A stretch of 33,195 bases of DNA, taken from the NCBI GenBank assembly GCA_014379625.1, contig JACMLJ010000055.1:1-33195 (forward strand), written 5' to 3'. The notes beneath the pieces were generated by a model. The model was not told the origin of the DNA. It worked only from the letters and a program-made list of their open reading frames with translations, and did not search any database. This DNA is from Ferruginibacter sp. Its GTDB lineage: Bacteria > Bacteroidota > Bacteroidia > Chitinophagales > Chitinophagaceae. Positions 1-8,622 of the stretch are shown piece by piece (positions within the stretch are counted from its first letter, which is position 1; every line of letters begins with the position of its first letter). The translations under genes were made by a program, and so were the position numbers.

Positions 1-159
1 AATGTTGAATTCCTTTTCAAATTCCATGATTAGTTCAACGGTGTCCAAGCTATCGGCACCTAAATCATTGGTGAAAGAAGCTTCGGGGGTAACCTCGGCC
101 TCATCTACACCTAATTTGTCAACAATTATTTTCTTTACCCTTGTTGCAATGTCTGACAT
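1..159 (-). CDS. acpP: Acyl carrier protein (3' end cut by window edge)
   Basis: The first 53 codons of an acyl carrier protein, the small cytosolic carrier that holds growing fatty-acyl chains on a phosphopantetheine arm for fatty-acid, phospholipid and lipid A synthesis. The protein begins [18 protein letters not shown], and the carrier motif [12 protein letters not shown] contains the serine that accepts phosphopantetheine (Ser37). The usual length is about 78 residues, so roughly a third lies beyond the window's left edge. The ATG is preceded by a well-formed Bacteroidota promoter. In this phylum fabF normally follows acpP; that position is outside the window. Identification is near certain from the DSL motif and the flanking acidic helix. 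Confidence 0.97.
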   Translation of the reverse strand, partial: MSDIATRVKKIIVDKLGVDEAEVTPEASFTNDLGADSLDTVELIMEFEKEFNI

Positions 160-185
160 AATAGTAATATTTAGTTAATCAGGTG

Positions 186-215
186 CAAAAATATACTTTT
201 TGAAATAAATACAAA
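186..215 (-). promoter_or_regulatory. Bacteroidota-type promoter of acpP
   Basis: On the minus strand, TTTG (complement of 212-215) is followed after 18 bases by TATTTTTG (complement of 186-193). This matches the Bacteroidota sigma-ABfr consensus of a -33 TTTG and a -7 TAnnTTTG. The start codon at 159 lies 26 bases beyond the -7 box, giving a short leader. It is the best-formed promoter I see in the window. Confidence 0.7.
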
Positions 216-687
216 GAAATATAAGTTGTGATGAAATTAATACCGGCATTGTAAACAAAAGCAGGTATTTAAAAGTAATTTCTACCAACTCCTTTTACCA
301 TACTTTATAAAATAACCTGCCAGCTTCTCAATTTTCAAGATGTTCCGGAGCTGCCTTTTTGTACCATTGTTCCCTTAACAGCAATAATCCTTCACTTGAA
401 CTATCCGGAACCTGATCTTATATTATGTGTATATATGGATATAAAAAGGATGCCTTTCCGGGACGACCATCTTATCAAGCAACACTTTGAAAATACGCAA
501 ACAACCCATCCGGCAGAACCAATCAATGAATACGTTATATGGTCGGCAAACAGCAATCATGAAAATTGTATAGCAAATAATTACTGTCATGGTTAAACAT
601 CCACCCGAAGTTATTTTGCGGGCTTTTTAATTTTACTCCCCGCTGCCAGACTCTGTGTTTAAAAGAAAGATTTTATTATATTGCAGC
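216..687. other. Intergenic region, no supported gene
   Basis: About 470 bases between the acpP promoter and the GNAT gene. A 66-codon open frame at 396-596 starts with TTG and has no recognisable domain, so I do not call it. A weak hairpin with CCCG/CGGG arms (about 604-622) is followed by a T-rich run. Just before the next gene, TATATTGCAGC lies directly against its ATG and may be a degenerate -7 element. Confidence 0.4.
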
Positions 688-1119
688 ATGGGGTTAAAAC
701 AAATAGATCACGGAAGTAAGGAATACCAGCAAATGGTAACCCTTCGTTATGAAATAATGCGTAAGCCGTTAGGATTAACCTTTTCAGCCGAAGAACTGGC
801 AAAAGAAAAGAATGATATTTTAATTGGCGCATTCGATGAAGATGAAATGTTGGGATGTTGCATTCTTTCTGATATGAAGAATGGTTGTGTAAGACTTCGG
901 CAAATGGCCGTGCAAAAAAATATGCAGGGGAAAGGAATAGGAGAATCTATTGTGACATTTGCTGAAAACCTTGCTTACGATAAAGGCTACAAAACTTTAA
1001 CCATGCATGCCCGTGATACGGCAATCGGCTTTTATGAAAAATATGGGTACAAAGTAAAGGGCGAGCGGTTTATAGAGATAAATATACCACACCATATTAT
1101 GGAGAAAAAGTTAAGCTGA
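688..1119 (+). CDS. GNAT family N-acetyltransferase
   Basis: A 143-residue acetyltransferase of the GNAT superfamily, which transfers an acetyl group from acetyl-CoA to an amine; the substrate is not predictable. Motif A is clear: the strand CVRLRQMAVQ leads into the acetyl-CoA pyrophosphate loop QGKGIG and the helix ESIVTFAENLAYDKG. The C-terminal strand-helix TLTMHARDTAIGFYEKYGY is motif B. The layout resembles ElaA/YjcF-type single-domain GNATs. I chose the ATG at 688. An in-frame GTG at 655 would add 11 residues, but they match no family feature, and TATATTGCAGC sits right against the 688 ATG. The gene stands alone between unrelated genes. Confidence 0.85.
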   Translation: MGLKQIDHGSKEYQQMVTLRYEIMRKPLGLTFSAEELAKEKNDILIGAFDEDEMLGCCILSDMKNGCVRLRQMAVQKNMQGKGIGESIVTFAENLAYDKGYKTLTMHARDTAIGFYEKYGYKVKGERFIEINIPHHIMEKKLS

Positions 1120-1231
1120 AGCTTTCGGAAATTTTTGCTTCATGCTCGCATTTAGACAATTGAAAGGTGCCGGTGCATGCAAAATTTTATTCCGGGTTCT
1201 ACCCAGGTAAGAGCAAATTAATTCCACCCGT

Positions 1232-1708
1232 TCACTTCCCAACCTTTGCAGCCAACAGTTTCCGGGCTATATCCAAATCATCATCCGGAAAAGCTTCTTT
1301 AGGAACTATAAAGAACGAACGGGTATTAAAATACAGGTGAAAAAAATGCGGGCTTTCCATCGTGGTACTAAATTCTTTCCAGGGCCAGCTTCGGCTGCCT
1401 CTTTCATTTTCAATAGTAAATTCATCTTTGCCAAAAGTTGCCTTAAACTTATCTTTAAAGGTTGCTGATTTTTTATAAATCGTGACAGGTAACAGGTACC
1501 AGAAAGCGATCATCAAAGCAAACCATAAAAAAGAACTAACCAGGAAAGCCACCGGAGATATTTTTTTAAGAAAGAACAAAAATGCCGAAACAATGGCAAA
1601 TACATTCACCAATATCATCATTACCTTAATTTCGCGCCTGGTAATAAAATGATAGCGCAGTGCCTGAATTACTTTGCCTTTATTGTAGGTAAAAAATTGG
1701 GAGGTCAT
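1232..1708 (-). CDS. YcxB-like membrane protein
   Basis: A 158-residue protein with two closely spaced hydrophobic helices (about residues 27-65, VMMILVNVFAIVSAFLFFL and VAFLVSSFLWFALMIAFWYLL). A soluble C-terminal domain carries the pattern of the YcxB-like family: strands around ATFGKDEFTIEN, then the WPWKEFSTTMESPHFFHLYF segment and FFIVPKEAF. The family's role is unknown; its C-terminal half resembles a small PH-like fold. The start at 1708 is preferred over an upstream ATG at 1795. The extra 29 residues would come from the repetitive GGATACT DNA and overlap the next gene, whereas 1708 has a -7-like element four bases upstream. Confidence 0.75.
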   Translation of the reverse strand: MTSQFFTYNKGKVIQALRYHFITRREIKVMMILVNVFAIVSAFLFFLKKISPVAFLVSSFLWFALMIAFWYLLPVTIYKKSATFKDKFKATFGKDEFTIENERGSRSWPWKEFSTTMESPHFFHLYFNTRSFFIVPKEAFPDDDLDIARKLLAAKVGK

Positions 1709-1712
1709 GGTG

Positions 1713-1720
1713 CAAAGATA
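1713..1720 (-). promoter_or_regulatory. TAnnTTTG -7 element against the YcxB-like start
   Basis: The minus strand reads TATCTTTG-CACC-ATG, a perfect Bacteroidota -7 element ending four bases before the start codon. Transcription would then begin at or next to the ATG, giving a leaderless message. I do not find a good -33 TTTG at the matching distance, so the call is tentative. Confidence 0.4.
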
Positions 1721-1803
1721 CTGGAAATTGGATACTGGATACTGGATGGCGGATGCTGGAAGAGACTTCGGCGGGAATTTATAAATGGTATACATTTGAA
1801 ACT

Positions 1804-2871
1804 ATGCTGATGAATAAAATGATCCGTAAAGATTGTTATGTTGTGTACCTGATTTTATTGTACCTGTTATTATTCGCATTTACTTTTTATTCCTGTAGTG
1901 AAAAAACCGCCGAAATAAAAGTGGAACGTTCATTTTATTACTGGAAATCGGCACTAAAATTAACCGGCTTCGAAATGAACAGGCTGGATTCACTGCATGT
2001 GAAAACCATTTATCTTAAATTCTTCGATGTGGACTGGGATGCTTCAACCCACCAGGCAATTCCGAAGGCAAAACTGCAGGTTCCAGACAAGCGCTTATTC
2101 TTAAAATACGCTGTCATTCCAACTGTTTTTGTCACCAATGCATGCATGCGGCAAAATGACTCTGCACAAACGATATTACTTGCCGGTAAAATTTACGGAT
2201 TGATAAAAGATATCTGTGAAACAAATCATATCAATACTTTGGATGAAATACAGGTGGACTGTGACTGGACCGCATCCACCCGTAAACAATATTTTTCTTT
2301 ACTGAGATCACTTAAACAAATAAGTAATAAGGATATCTCCGCTACCATCCGTTTACATCAGATAAAATTCCTTTCCAAGAGCGGTGTTCCGCCTGCAGAC
2401 AGGGGTTTACTTATGTGTTACAACATGGGCAACCTGAAAAATCCGGCTACTAAAAATTCCATTATTGAAACCAGTGAGTTAAAAAAATATACGGGCAATC
2501 TTTCTTCCTATCCATTACGCTTAGATGTCGCATTCCCTTTATTTGAATGGAAGGTATTGTTTCGGGAAAATAGTTTTAAAGGGTTGATAGAAAATATGCC
2601 CGCGGCTATCTTTGCCCATTCATTCGCCCTGAAGAATAATGGCCGGATTGAAATATTAAAAGATACCTTGCTTGCCGGGTACGAATTAAAAAAAGGGGAT
2701 GTACTCAGAACTGAAGAAAGTGATATAACTGAAGTGCTTGCTGCTGCAACTGAAATAAATAAACGGCTAAAAAATACCCGTCTGCGGGTATCCTTCTTCC
2801 ATCTTGATTCTGTAACTTTAACTAAATTCACCCCTAATGAACTGGAAAGCATTTATAGCATTTTCCGTTAG
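1804..2871 (+). CDS. Exported putative lipoprotein, DUF3142-like TIM-barrel type (tentative)
   Basis: A 355-residue protein starting with basic residues, a long hydrophobic segment (about 12-29) and the lipobox-like TFYSC, so it is probably exported and lipid-anchored. The mature part has the alternating strand/helix texture of a TIM barrel: HVKTIYLKFFDVDWD, then LDEIQVDCDWTASTRKQYFSLL, then ISATIRLHQIKFL, and LRLDVAFPLFEW. The acidic residues after strands (DVDWD, DCDW) recall DUF3142-type proteins, but I recognise the family only loosely. ATGs at 1804, 1810 and 1819 all keep the signal segment; an ATG at 1753 would add an unlikely N-terminal extension overlapping the opposite gene. Its end overlaps the next gene by 35 bases, so the two are probably co-translated. 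Confidence 0.6.
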   Translation: MLMNKMIRKDCYVVYLILLYLLLFAFTFYSCSEKTAEIKVERSFYYWKSALKLTGFEMNRLDSLHVKTIYLKFFDVDWDASTHQAIPKAKLQVPDKRLFLKYAVIPTVFVTNACMRQNDSAQTILLAGKIYGLIKDICETNHINTLDEIQVDCDWTASTRKQYFSLLRSLKQISNKDISATIRLHQIKFLSKSGVPPADRGLLMCYNMGNLKNPATKNSIIETSELKKYTGNLSSYPLRLDVAFPLFEWKVLFRENSFKGLIENMPAAIFAHSFALKNNGRIEILKDTLLAGYELKKGDVLRTEESDITEVLAAATEINKRLKNTRLRVSFFHLDSVTLTKFTPNELESIYSIFR

Positions 2872-5233
2872 CGGATTCCTGGTTTCTTTTCCGCAAAATA
2901 TCATTGGTTGCGGAGACGGTATGGACCCCTATGACTACTACACTTCCTTCTTTCACCCCGACTTACCGGAAACAGATGGATACCGGCCATTTTATTATAC
3001 AGGGTATAATTTTTTATACGAGGATAAAGAACCAGCAGATGTAAGTGAACTATTGGCAAAAGAATGGGCATACTATTGTGGCGCACACGTTAACAGCGCA
3101 GACGCGAAAATATTTGTAAACAAATTTGCACCTAAGGATATCAATAGTTTGTATACCAGCATTGAAAAAAACCAGTCTGCCCCTGTTGCAGACTCGGTTA
3201 TGCGTAATAGCATGACTACCTGGTTTATAGAAAATAAAGATCTTGAAGCATTAGGATACCTGTTGTATGCAAAACAGGTAGAACCAAATGTACTGGGCAG
3301 TAGCGACTCATGGGAACCGGTGAAAAGAGACAGTGTGAAAATGGCAAAGCTGATAAAAAACGGCCAGCAGTTATACCGGGCAGCTAAAAAAGATTTTTTT
3401 AAATTAAGATATGCTTACCAGGTTGTGCGGCTTGCCCATTACAGCGGTCGCTATGCCGATGCCATTCAAATGTACGACAGCTATATATCGGCCAACACTA
3501 CTAACAGTGTATTGCAACCGCTTAGCCTTGCATTAAAAGGAGGGGCTTTGTATAGAACCGGTAAACTAAAAGAGGCCGCTTATTTATTTAGCAGGGCATT
3601 CAGCAGTTCTGTAGCCAAAAGAGTTTCCAATTATCTTGGTTTTAGCTGGAGTGTCAATTCAGCGGAGGCAAGAAAAGATTACCTGGCCTATTGTAAAAAT
3701 AATGGCGAGAAGGCAGGTATGCTTTCCTTATTTTCGATGGGAAGCACGGGTAACGAATTAGGGGCCATGAAAGAAATTTATCAATTGAATGCAGGTTGCC
3801 CCGAACTGGAAGTACTCGCTGTTCGTGAAATTAATAAGCTGGAAGAAAAATATTTTACCCCCTCCCTCCAAAAAGAAAAAGGGGGTGTTTCTTTTTATTA
3901 TTACTGGGAAAGGGACGGGGCAGACAGTTTATTTACCGCAGCAGGAAAAGAAACCAGCGCACTAATGGCTTTTTTACATGAAGTTGCTAAAAATAAAATT
4001 GTAAAGAACCCGGGATTGTTTGAAACGGGGGCGGCTTATACCGCATATATGATGAAAGATTATTCAAGCGCAAAGAAATACCTGGCTGCAGCGCAAAAAA
4101 TGAACCTTACTCCGAAAATAAAAAATCAATGGACGTTAACCAATATATTGGTTACAATCAATGAAAATGAACAAATGGGTGCTGCATTTGAAGAACAATT
4201 ATTACCATCTTTACAATGGCTGGAAGAACGGGTGAAAACCGAAAAGCCGACTGGTTTGGGTTTTAATGAAACCGGGCACTGGAGAAAAATATATCGCGAC
4301 CTGATGAGCGAAATTTTGTCAAGGCGCTATCACAAGTTGGGTGAATATCACAAAGAGGCACTGTGTATTGGCGCGGCTGATATTATTGGCGCTACGGGTA
4401 GTAACTGGCATTATAACAGAGGAATAGATTTTATGCGGAACAACCTTGCAGTGAAAGATGTGGAAAAACTCTATTCATTTATAACCGGCAAACAAAAAAA
4501 CAAATTTGAAAATTTTCTGCTGCAAAGGAATTCAATCAATCAATCCGTAGTTACTGATTTTGCAGGCACTGCTTATTTAAGAGCATTTGACTATGCAAAT
4601 GCGATTCAATGGTTCAAAAAATCGACCGACAAAAAAACAATGATCATTCATAAAAACCCATTCATTGATTTGTTGTACGACCAGGAAGAGCAGTTACCCT
4701 CCGAAGCCAACTTCAGCACCAATAAAATAGCATTTGCAGAAACCATGTTACGGTTAATGCAACAAGCCGCAACGGATAAAGTTAATTCTGCTAAATACTA
4801 TTATAAGATCGCTAATGGGATGTACAATACGACCTATTACGGCCATGCATGGGAACTCGTGCAATATGAACGAAGTGGCAGCGACGGGTACCGGATTCCC
4901 AATGGTGCCAATGCTTTTCAGAAAGAATATTATGGTTGTTTTTCGGCGCAGGAATATTTTGAAAAAGCGATGACCGCATCTGTCGATAAAAATTTTAAAG
5001 CCCGTTGTTTGTTTATGATGGCCAAATGCAGTCAAAAGCAGGTTGCCCGGCCTTCTTACAGCGACTTTAACTCAAATTATGATCAACTGGCACCGGCGGA
5101 AAAACTATACTGGGCTAAATTCAAGCAAAACCGGCATTTCCCGCAATTAATAAAAGATTACAACAACACGGTATTCTATAAGGAAGTGTATAACAGTTGC
5201 AGCTTTTTACAGGATTTTATCAGAAAGAGATAA
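2837..5233 (+). CDS. Large exported helical-repeat (TPR-like) protein
   Basis: A 798-residue protein of unknown function. The N terminus (MNWKAFIAFSVSGFLVSFP) is a signal peptide, ending either at a lipobox-like IIGC (Cys25) or as a plain Sec signal. The rest is rich in Ala/Tyr/Leu helix pairs of TPR or Sel1-like texture, for example HYSGRYADAIQMYDSYI, KGGALYRTGKLKEAAYLFSR, AYMMKDYSSAKKYLAAAQKM and AYLRAFDYANAIQWFKKS. Such arrays usually mediate protein binding, so an envelope scaffold is plausible. The ATG lies 35 bases inside the preceding lipoprotein gene in another frame. That, with no terminator between them, argues for one envelope operon. A T/A-rich hairpin follows the stop. Function is not assignable from sequence. 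Confidence 0.65.
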   Translation: MNWKAFIAFSVSGFLVSFPQNIIGCGDGMDPYDYYTSFFHPDLPETDGYRPFYYTGYNFLYEDKEPADVSELLAKEWAYYCGAHVNSADAKIFVNKFAPKDINSLYTSIEKNQSAPVADSVMRNSMTTWFIENKDLEALGYLLYAKQVEPNVLGSSDSWEPVKRDSVKMAKLIKNGQQLYRAAKKDFFKLRYAYQVVRLAHYSGRYADAIQMYDSYISANTTNSVLQPLSLALKGGALYRTGKLKEAAYLFSRAFSSSVAKRVSNYLGFSWSVNSAEARKDYLAYCKNNGEKAGMLSLFSMGSTGNELGAMKEIYQLNAGCPELEVLAVREINKLEEKYFTPSLQKEKGGVSFYYYWERDGADSLFTAAGKETSALMAFLHEVAKNKIVKNPGLFETGAAYTAYMMKDYSSAKKYLAAAQKMNLTPKIKNQWTLTNILVTINENEQMGAAFEEQLLPSLQWLEERVKTEKPTGLGFNETGHWRKIYRDLMSEILSRRYHKLGEYHKEALCIGAADIIGATGSNWHYNRGIDFMRNNLAVKDVEKLYSFITGKQKNKFENFLLQRNSINQSVVTDFAGTAYLRAFDYANAIQWFKKSTDKKTMIIHKNPFIDLLYDQEEQLPSEANFSTNKIAFAETMLRLMQQAATDKVNSAKYYYKIANGMYNTTYYGHAWELVQYERSGSDGYRIPNGANAFQKEYYGCFSAQEYFEKAMTASVDKNFKARCLFMMAKCSQKQVARPSYSDFNSNYDQLAPAEKLYWAKFKQNRHFPQLIKDYNNTVFYKEVYNSCSFLQDFIRKR

Positions 5234-5264
5234 AAAAAGAAAAGGCAGCAATATTTTAGAAAAA

Positions 5265-5305
5265 CAGGAATTTTTTTACCCTGTTTTCATACAAAAATAT
5301 TCCTG
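5265..5305 (+). terminator. Probable terminator after the TPR-like gene
   Basis: CAGGAAT (5265-5271) pairs with ATTCCTG (5299-5305), extended by facing T and A runs with one bulge. An alternative inner pairing of AAAACAG (5261-5267) with CTGTTTT (5281-5287) also exists. It starts about 30 bases past the stop codon. The stem is AT-rich, so strength is uncertain. Confidence 0.4.
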
Positions 5306-5367
5306 ATTTATAAAAATGAATATTCATAATTTTTTATACCCGTTTTAAATATTTAACCATCCACGCC

Positions 5368-6240
5368 TTGTCAGCAATTATCTATTATTTATCGCTACCA
5401 TTTATTTATCTTTTATCGCTTTTGCCTTTTCCAATGCTGTATTTTTTATCTGATGGCCTTTACCTGCTATTATACTATGTGACCGGCTACCGGAAAAAAG
5501 TAGTACTTGACAATTTGAAAAATTCGTTCCCTGAAAAAACAACGGCCGAAATAATCGTGCTTCACAAAAAATTTTACAGGTATTTCTGTGATCTTTTCCT
5601 GGAAACGCTTAAAACTCTTACGATCAGCCGGAAAAAAATGCTGGAACATTGCCGCATTGATCCCGGTGCTGAACTGTTATTTAAGGAGTTAGCCAAAGAG
5701 AATAAAAGCATAATTGTAGTAATGGGGCATAAAGGTAACTGGGAGTGGGCGGGGAACACATTCAGTTTGTGTTGTAAACATCAGCTATATGTGATCTATC
5801 ATCCCCTGACTAATAAATACCTGAACGGGCTGATGTGTAAAATGAGGAAAAGGTTTGGGACAAAACTCATACCGATGAAAGATACTTTCAGAGACATGAT
5901 AAAAAACCGCCAGGAGTTAAATGCAACAGCTTTTATTGCGGATCAATCTCCCAACCCTGCCAATGCACACTGGATGAATTTCCTAAACCAGGATACCGCG
6001 GTGTTTATGGGCACGGAAAAAATTGCACAGAAGATTAAATACCCGATTGTATTTGTATCAGTACAAAAATTAACAAGAGGTTATTATGTTTTGATGGCTG
6101 AACTATTACAAAGGCCGCCATATATTGGTACTGAAGGTGATATAACAGAAACACATACCAGGAAACTGGAATCTGATATCATTGCCCAGCCCGAAACATG
6201 GCTATGGACGCACAAAAGGTGGAAGCACAAACGGTTTTAA
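5368..6240 (+). CDS. LpxL/HtrB-like lysophospholipid acyltransferase
   Basis: A 290-residue member of the lipid A late-acyltransferase family, which adds a secondary acyl chain to lipid A (or acylates an ornithine/glycine lipid) at the inner membrane. An N-terminal membrane segment (YYLSLPFIYLLSLLPFPMLY) precedes the typical RKKVVLDNLKNSFPEK stretch. The catalytic H-x4-E motif is intact in GHKGNWEWAG (His121, Glu126). DQSPN and the GTEKIAQKIKYPIVFV block are also family-typical. I accept the TTG start at 5368 because homologues begin with this membrane segment; the first ATG (5434) would cut it off. The desaturase begins 38 bases after the stop and lpxD follows, so this looks like a membrane-lipid cluster. 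The exact acyl acceptor cannot be told. Confidence 0.85.
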   Translation: MSAIIYYLSLPFIYLLSLLPFPMLYFLSDGLYLLLYYVTGYRKKVVLDNLKNSFPEKTTAEIIVLHKKFYRYFCDLFLETLKTLTISRKKMLEHCRIDPGAELLFKELAKENKSIIVVMGHKGNWEWAGNTFSLCCKHQLYVIYHPLTNKYLNGLMCKMRKRFGTKLIPMKDTFRDMIKNRQELNATAFIADQSPNPANAHWMNFLNQDTAVFMGTEKIAQKIKYPIVFVSVQKLTRGYYVLMAELLQRPPYIGTEGDITETHTRKLESDIIAQPETWLWTHKRWKHKRF

Positions 6241-6278
6241 AATTTAAATAAAGTAACTTAGCATTTAAATATCTAATA

Positions 6279-7256
6279 ATGCTCCTTGGTAAAAACCTGA
6301 TACTTGCTACAAAACCGTTCGCTAAAGAAATAAGGAACAGGAGTTGGTTTCACACTATTTCCACACTTTTATTATTGGTATCGGCACTGGCCGGTACATT
6401 AGTTATACCTGCAATAGCGTTAAAATTAGCCTTCAGTATTACCGCGGGATTATTACTGATAAGGATGTTCATCATTTATCATGATCACCAGCATCATACC
6501 ATTTTAACCAAATCTTCTACTGCAGATGTGATCATGACCATTTTTGGAATGTATATGCTTTCACCCACCAGTATCTGGAAAAGGTCGCATGATCACCATC
6601 ACAACCACAATTCCAAACTATTCAGCGCAAGTATAGGATCCTATCCAATTGTTACCAGGAAAAAATACATGGATATGACCGCTATTCAGAAATTTTCCTA
6701 CCTCGCCATACGACACCCTGTAACAATTGTACTGGGGTATTTTTCCATGTTTATTGTTGGTATGTGCGTCCGTTCCTTTATCAGCAACCCGCGTAAACAT
6801 TTCGATTCACTGGTAGCGTTGGTATTACATATTACCGTGGCCGTGCTGTTATTTATTTTTTGGGGATGGCAGGCCTGGTTTTTTATGTTCTTCCTGCCTT
6901 TTCTAATTGCTTTTGGCATGGGGGCCTATTTGTTTTACGCCCAGCATAATTTCCCGGGTGTAGAATTTTATGAAAATAAGAACTGGGTGTACGAAAAAGC
7001 GGCATTGGAATCATCCAGTTTTATGAAAATGCACCCGCTAATGGAATGGTTTACCGGAAATATCGGTTATCATCACATCCACCACCTGAATTCAAAGATC
7101 CCTTTTTACCGGTTAAAGGAAGTAATGAAACATTTTGCTGAACTGCAAAACTGCAAAACCACTTCGCTGACACCAAAGGCCATGAGTGCCTGTTTTAAAT
7201 TAAAAGTCTGGGACCAGGAAAGCAAACAGATGATTGGAGTAAAGGGCCTAAATTAA
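6279..7256 (+). CDS. Membrane fatty-acid desaturase
   Basis: A 325-residue integral-membrane di-iron desaturase, which inserts a double bond into acyl chains using O2 and reducing equivalents. All three histidine boxes are present: HDHQH (68-72), HDHHH (104-108) and HHIHH (265-269). An extra conserved QHNFPG (222-227) precedes the last box. Hydrophobic segments lie at about 26-65 between the N terminus and box 1, at about 145-165, and at about 178-220 before box 3, as in the family. Position specificity (delta-9, delta-12 or another) cannot be assigned. It lies directly downstream of the LpxL-like gene, consistent with remodelling of membrane acyl chains, perhaps in response to temperature. 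Confidence 0.9.
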   Translation: MLLGKNLILATKPFAKEIRNRSWFHTISTLLLLVSALAGTLVIPAIALKLAFSITAGLLLIRMFIIYHDHQHHTILTKSSTADVIMTIFGMYMLSPTSIWKRSHDHHHNHNSKLFSASIGSYPIVTRKKYMDMTAIQKFSYLAIRHPVTIVLGYFSMFIVGMCVRSFISNPRKHFDSLVALVLHITVAVLLFIFWGWQAWFFMFFLPFLIAFGMGAYLFYAQHNFPGVEFYENKNWVYEKAALESSSFMKMHPLMEWFTGNIGYHHIHHLNSKIPFYRLKEVMKHFAELQNCKTTSLTPKAMSACFKLKVWDQESKQMIGVKGLN

Positions 7257-7360
7257 CCAGGTGAAGAGCAGTGCTGATTTTCAAAATGTAAAAATTGCCC
7301 AATGCCTTAAACCACCGGTAAAATGAAAGAACTGGGGATTTGTTGCTATTTTTTTTCATT

Positions 7361-7380
7361 TGGCGGAGATGTTACCGCCA
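7361..7380 (+). other. Small perfect hairpin before lpxD
   Basis: TGGCGG (7361-7366) and CCGCCA (7375-7380) can pair around an 8-base loop, followed by TTTCCCCC. It lies between the desaturase stop (7256) and lpxD (7442). It may be a weak terminator for the desaturase or part of the lpxD leader. Confidence 0.3.
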
Positions 7381-7441
7381 TTTCCCCCACAAGTCGGCCG
7401 GATGAATTATTTTAACCAAAACATAAACAAAAACAGATACG

Positions 7442-8479
7442 ATGCAATTTACCGCCACTCAGATAGCCGACCTGCTTAACGGCCAGGTAGAAGGAGATGC
7501 CAATATTACCATTACTAAATTATCTAAAATTGAAGAGGGGGTACACGGTTCCATTTCATTTCTTTCCAACCCGCATTACATTCAGTACTTATATAATACG
7601 CAGGCATCCGTAGTGATCATCAATAAAGATTTTACTCTAACTGCACCTGTTGCTGCCACATTGATAAGGGTTGAAAACGCCGGAAATGCATTTACCCAAT
7701 TATTAGAAATGTACAACGAAGTAAAACTGAATAAAAAGGGCATCTCAAAACTATCTTTTATTGCTGAAAGCGCCACCATTGGGAGCGATATTTATGCAGG
7801 GGAGTTTTCGTTTGTTGGTGAAAATGCAATCATCGGTAACCATGTAAAAATATATCCACAGGTTTATATAGGCGACAATGCTGTGATTGGTGATAACACT
7901 ACCATTTTTGCCGGCGTAAAAATTTATTCTGAAACCAATATTGGCAAAAACTGCATCATCCATTCCGGAACAGTGATTGGCAGTGACGGGTTTAGATTTA
8001 CCCCGGAAAACGACAATAAAAAAGTTCCGCAGATAGGCAATGTAGTTATTGAAGACGATGTGGAAATAGGCGCCAATTGCGCTATTGACAGGGCAACATT
8101 GGGTTCAACGATCCTGCGTAAAGGTGTAAAATTTGATAACCTTATACATATTGCACATAATGTAGAAATTGGAGAAAACACCTATTTCGCGGCACATGGT
8201 GTAGTAGCGGGATCTACTAAAATTGGAAAAAATTGTATGTTTAGCGGACAGGTAGGAATTGTAGGACATTTATCGATTGCCGACAATACCATCATAACCG
8301 CACAATCCGGCATATCAAAAAGCATCACCAAAAAGGGAGAAGTGTATATGGGGTCACCCGCATTTGACGCCAATAAATATCGAAAAGCGTATATCCATTT
8401 CCGTAATCTTGACTCATTGGTGCAAAGGGTGGATAAAATAGAAAAGCTGCAAAAGGAAACTGAGTTGAAAGAAAATTAG
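7442..8479 (+). CDS. lpxD: UDP-3-O-(3-hydroxyacyl)glucosamine N-acyltransferase
   Basis: A 345-residue LpxD, the third committed step of lipid A synthesis: transfer of a 3-hydroxyacyl chain from ACP to the 2-amino group of UDP-3-O-acylglucosamine, in the cytosol. The N-terminal uridine-binding domain ([40 protein letters not shown]) is followed by a long left-handed beta-helix of hexapeptide repeats ([37 protein letters not shown]). The catalytic-histidine region is in the [17 protein letters not shown] segment. The C-terminal helix ([20 protein letters not shown]) is typical, and length matches the family. Bacteroidota often carry a second lpxD near lpxC-fabZ; that neighbourhood is absent here. 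A strong terminator follows. Confidence 0.95.
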   Translation: MQFTATQIADLLNGQVEGDANITITKLSKIEEGVHGSISFLSNPHYIQYLYNTQASVVIINKDFTLTAPVAATLIRVENAGNAFTQLLEMYNEVKLNKKGISKLSFIAESATIGSDIYAGEFSFVGENAIIGNHVKIYPQVYIGDNAVIGDNTTIFAGVKIYSETNIGKNCIIHSGTVIGSDGFRFTPENDNKKVPQIGNVVIEDDVEIGANCAIDRATLGSTILRKGVKFDNLIHIAHNVEIGENTYFAAHGVVAGSTKIGKNCMFSGQVGIVGHLSIADNTIITAQSGISKSITKKGEVYMGSPAFDANKYRKAYIHFRNLDSLVQRVDKIEKLQKETELKEN

Positions 8480-8526
8480 TTTGTCCAAAGCCAAAATTAT
8501 TCAAAAGGATAGCTTTTATAAAAATC

Positions 8527-8550
8527 AACGCCACACGAATGTGTGGCGTT
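8527..8550. terminator. Strong bidirectional intrinsic terminator
   Basis: AACGCCACAC (8527-8536) and GTGTGGCGTT (8541-8550) form a perfect 10-bp stem with a 4-base loop (GAAT). AAAA lies before it and TTTGTATT after it. It sits between the convergent lpxD (stop 8479) and nrdJ (stop 8623) and can serve both strands. Confidence 0.85.
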
Positions 8551-8622
8551 TGTATTATGTGTTACTGTATACTTTAACGTTTGACGTTGAGTATTTCGGC
8601 TGTTCCCTTTGCGGACCAACGA

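Noticed and set aside
396..596. 66-codon plus-strand open frame
   Set aside because: TTG start, no recognisable domain, odd composition and no promoter or neighbour support.
3857..3886. ACCCCCT/AGGGGGT inverted repeat inside the TPR-like gene as a REP insertion
   Set aside because: Only 7-bp arms with a 16-base loop, and no outer arms like the 32172-32201 element; may be chance codon use.
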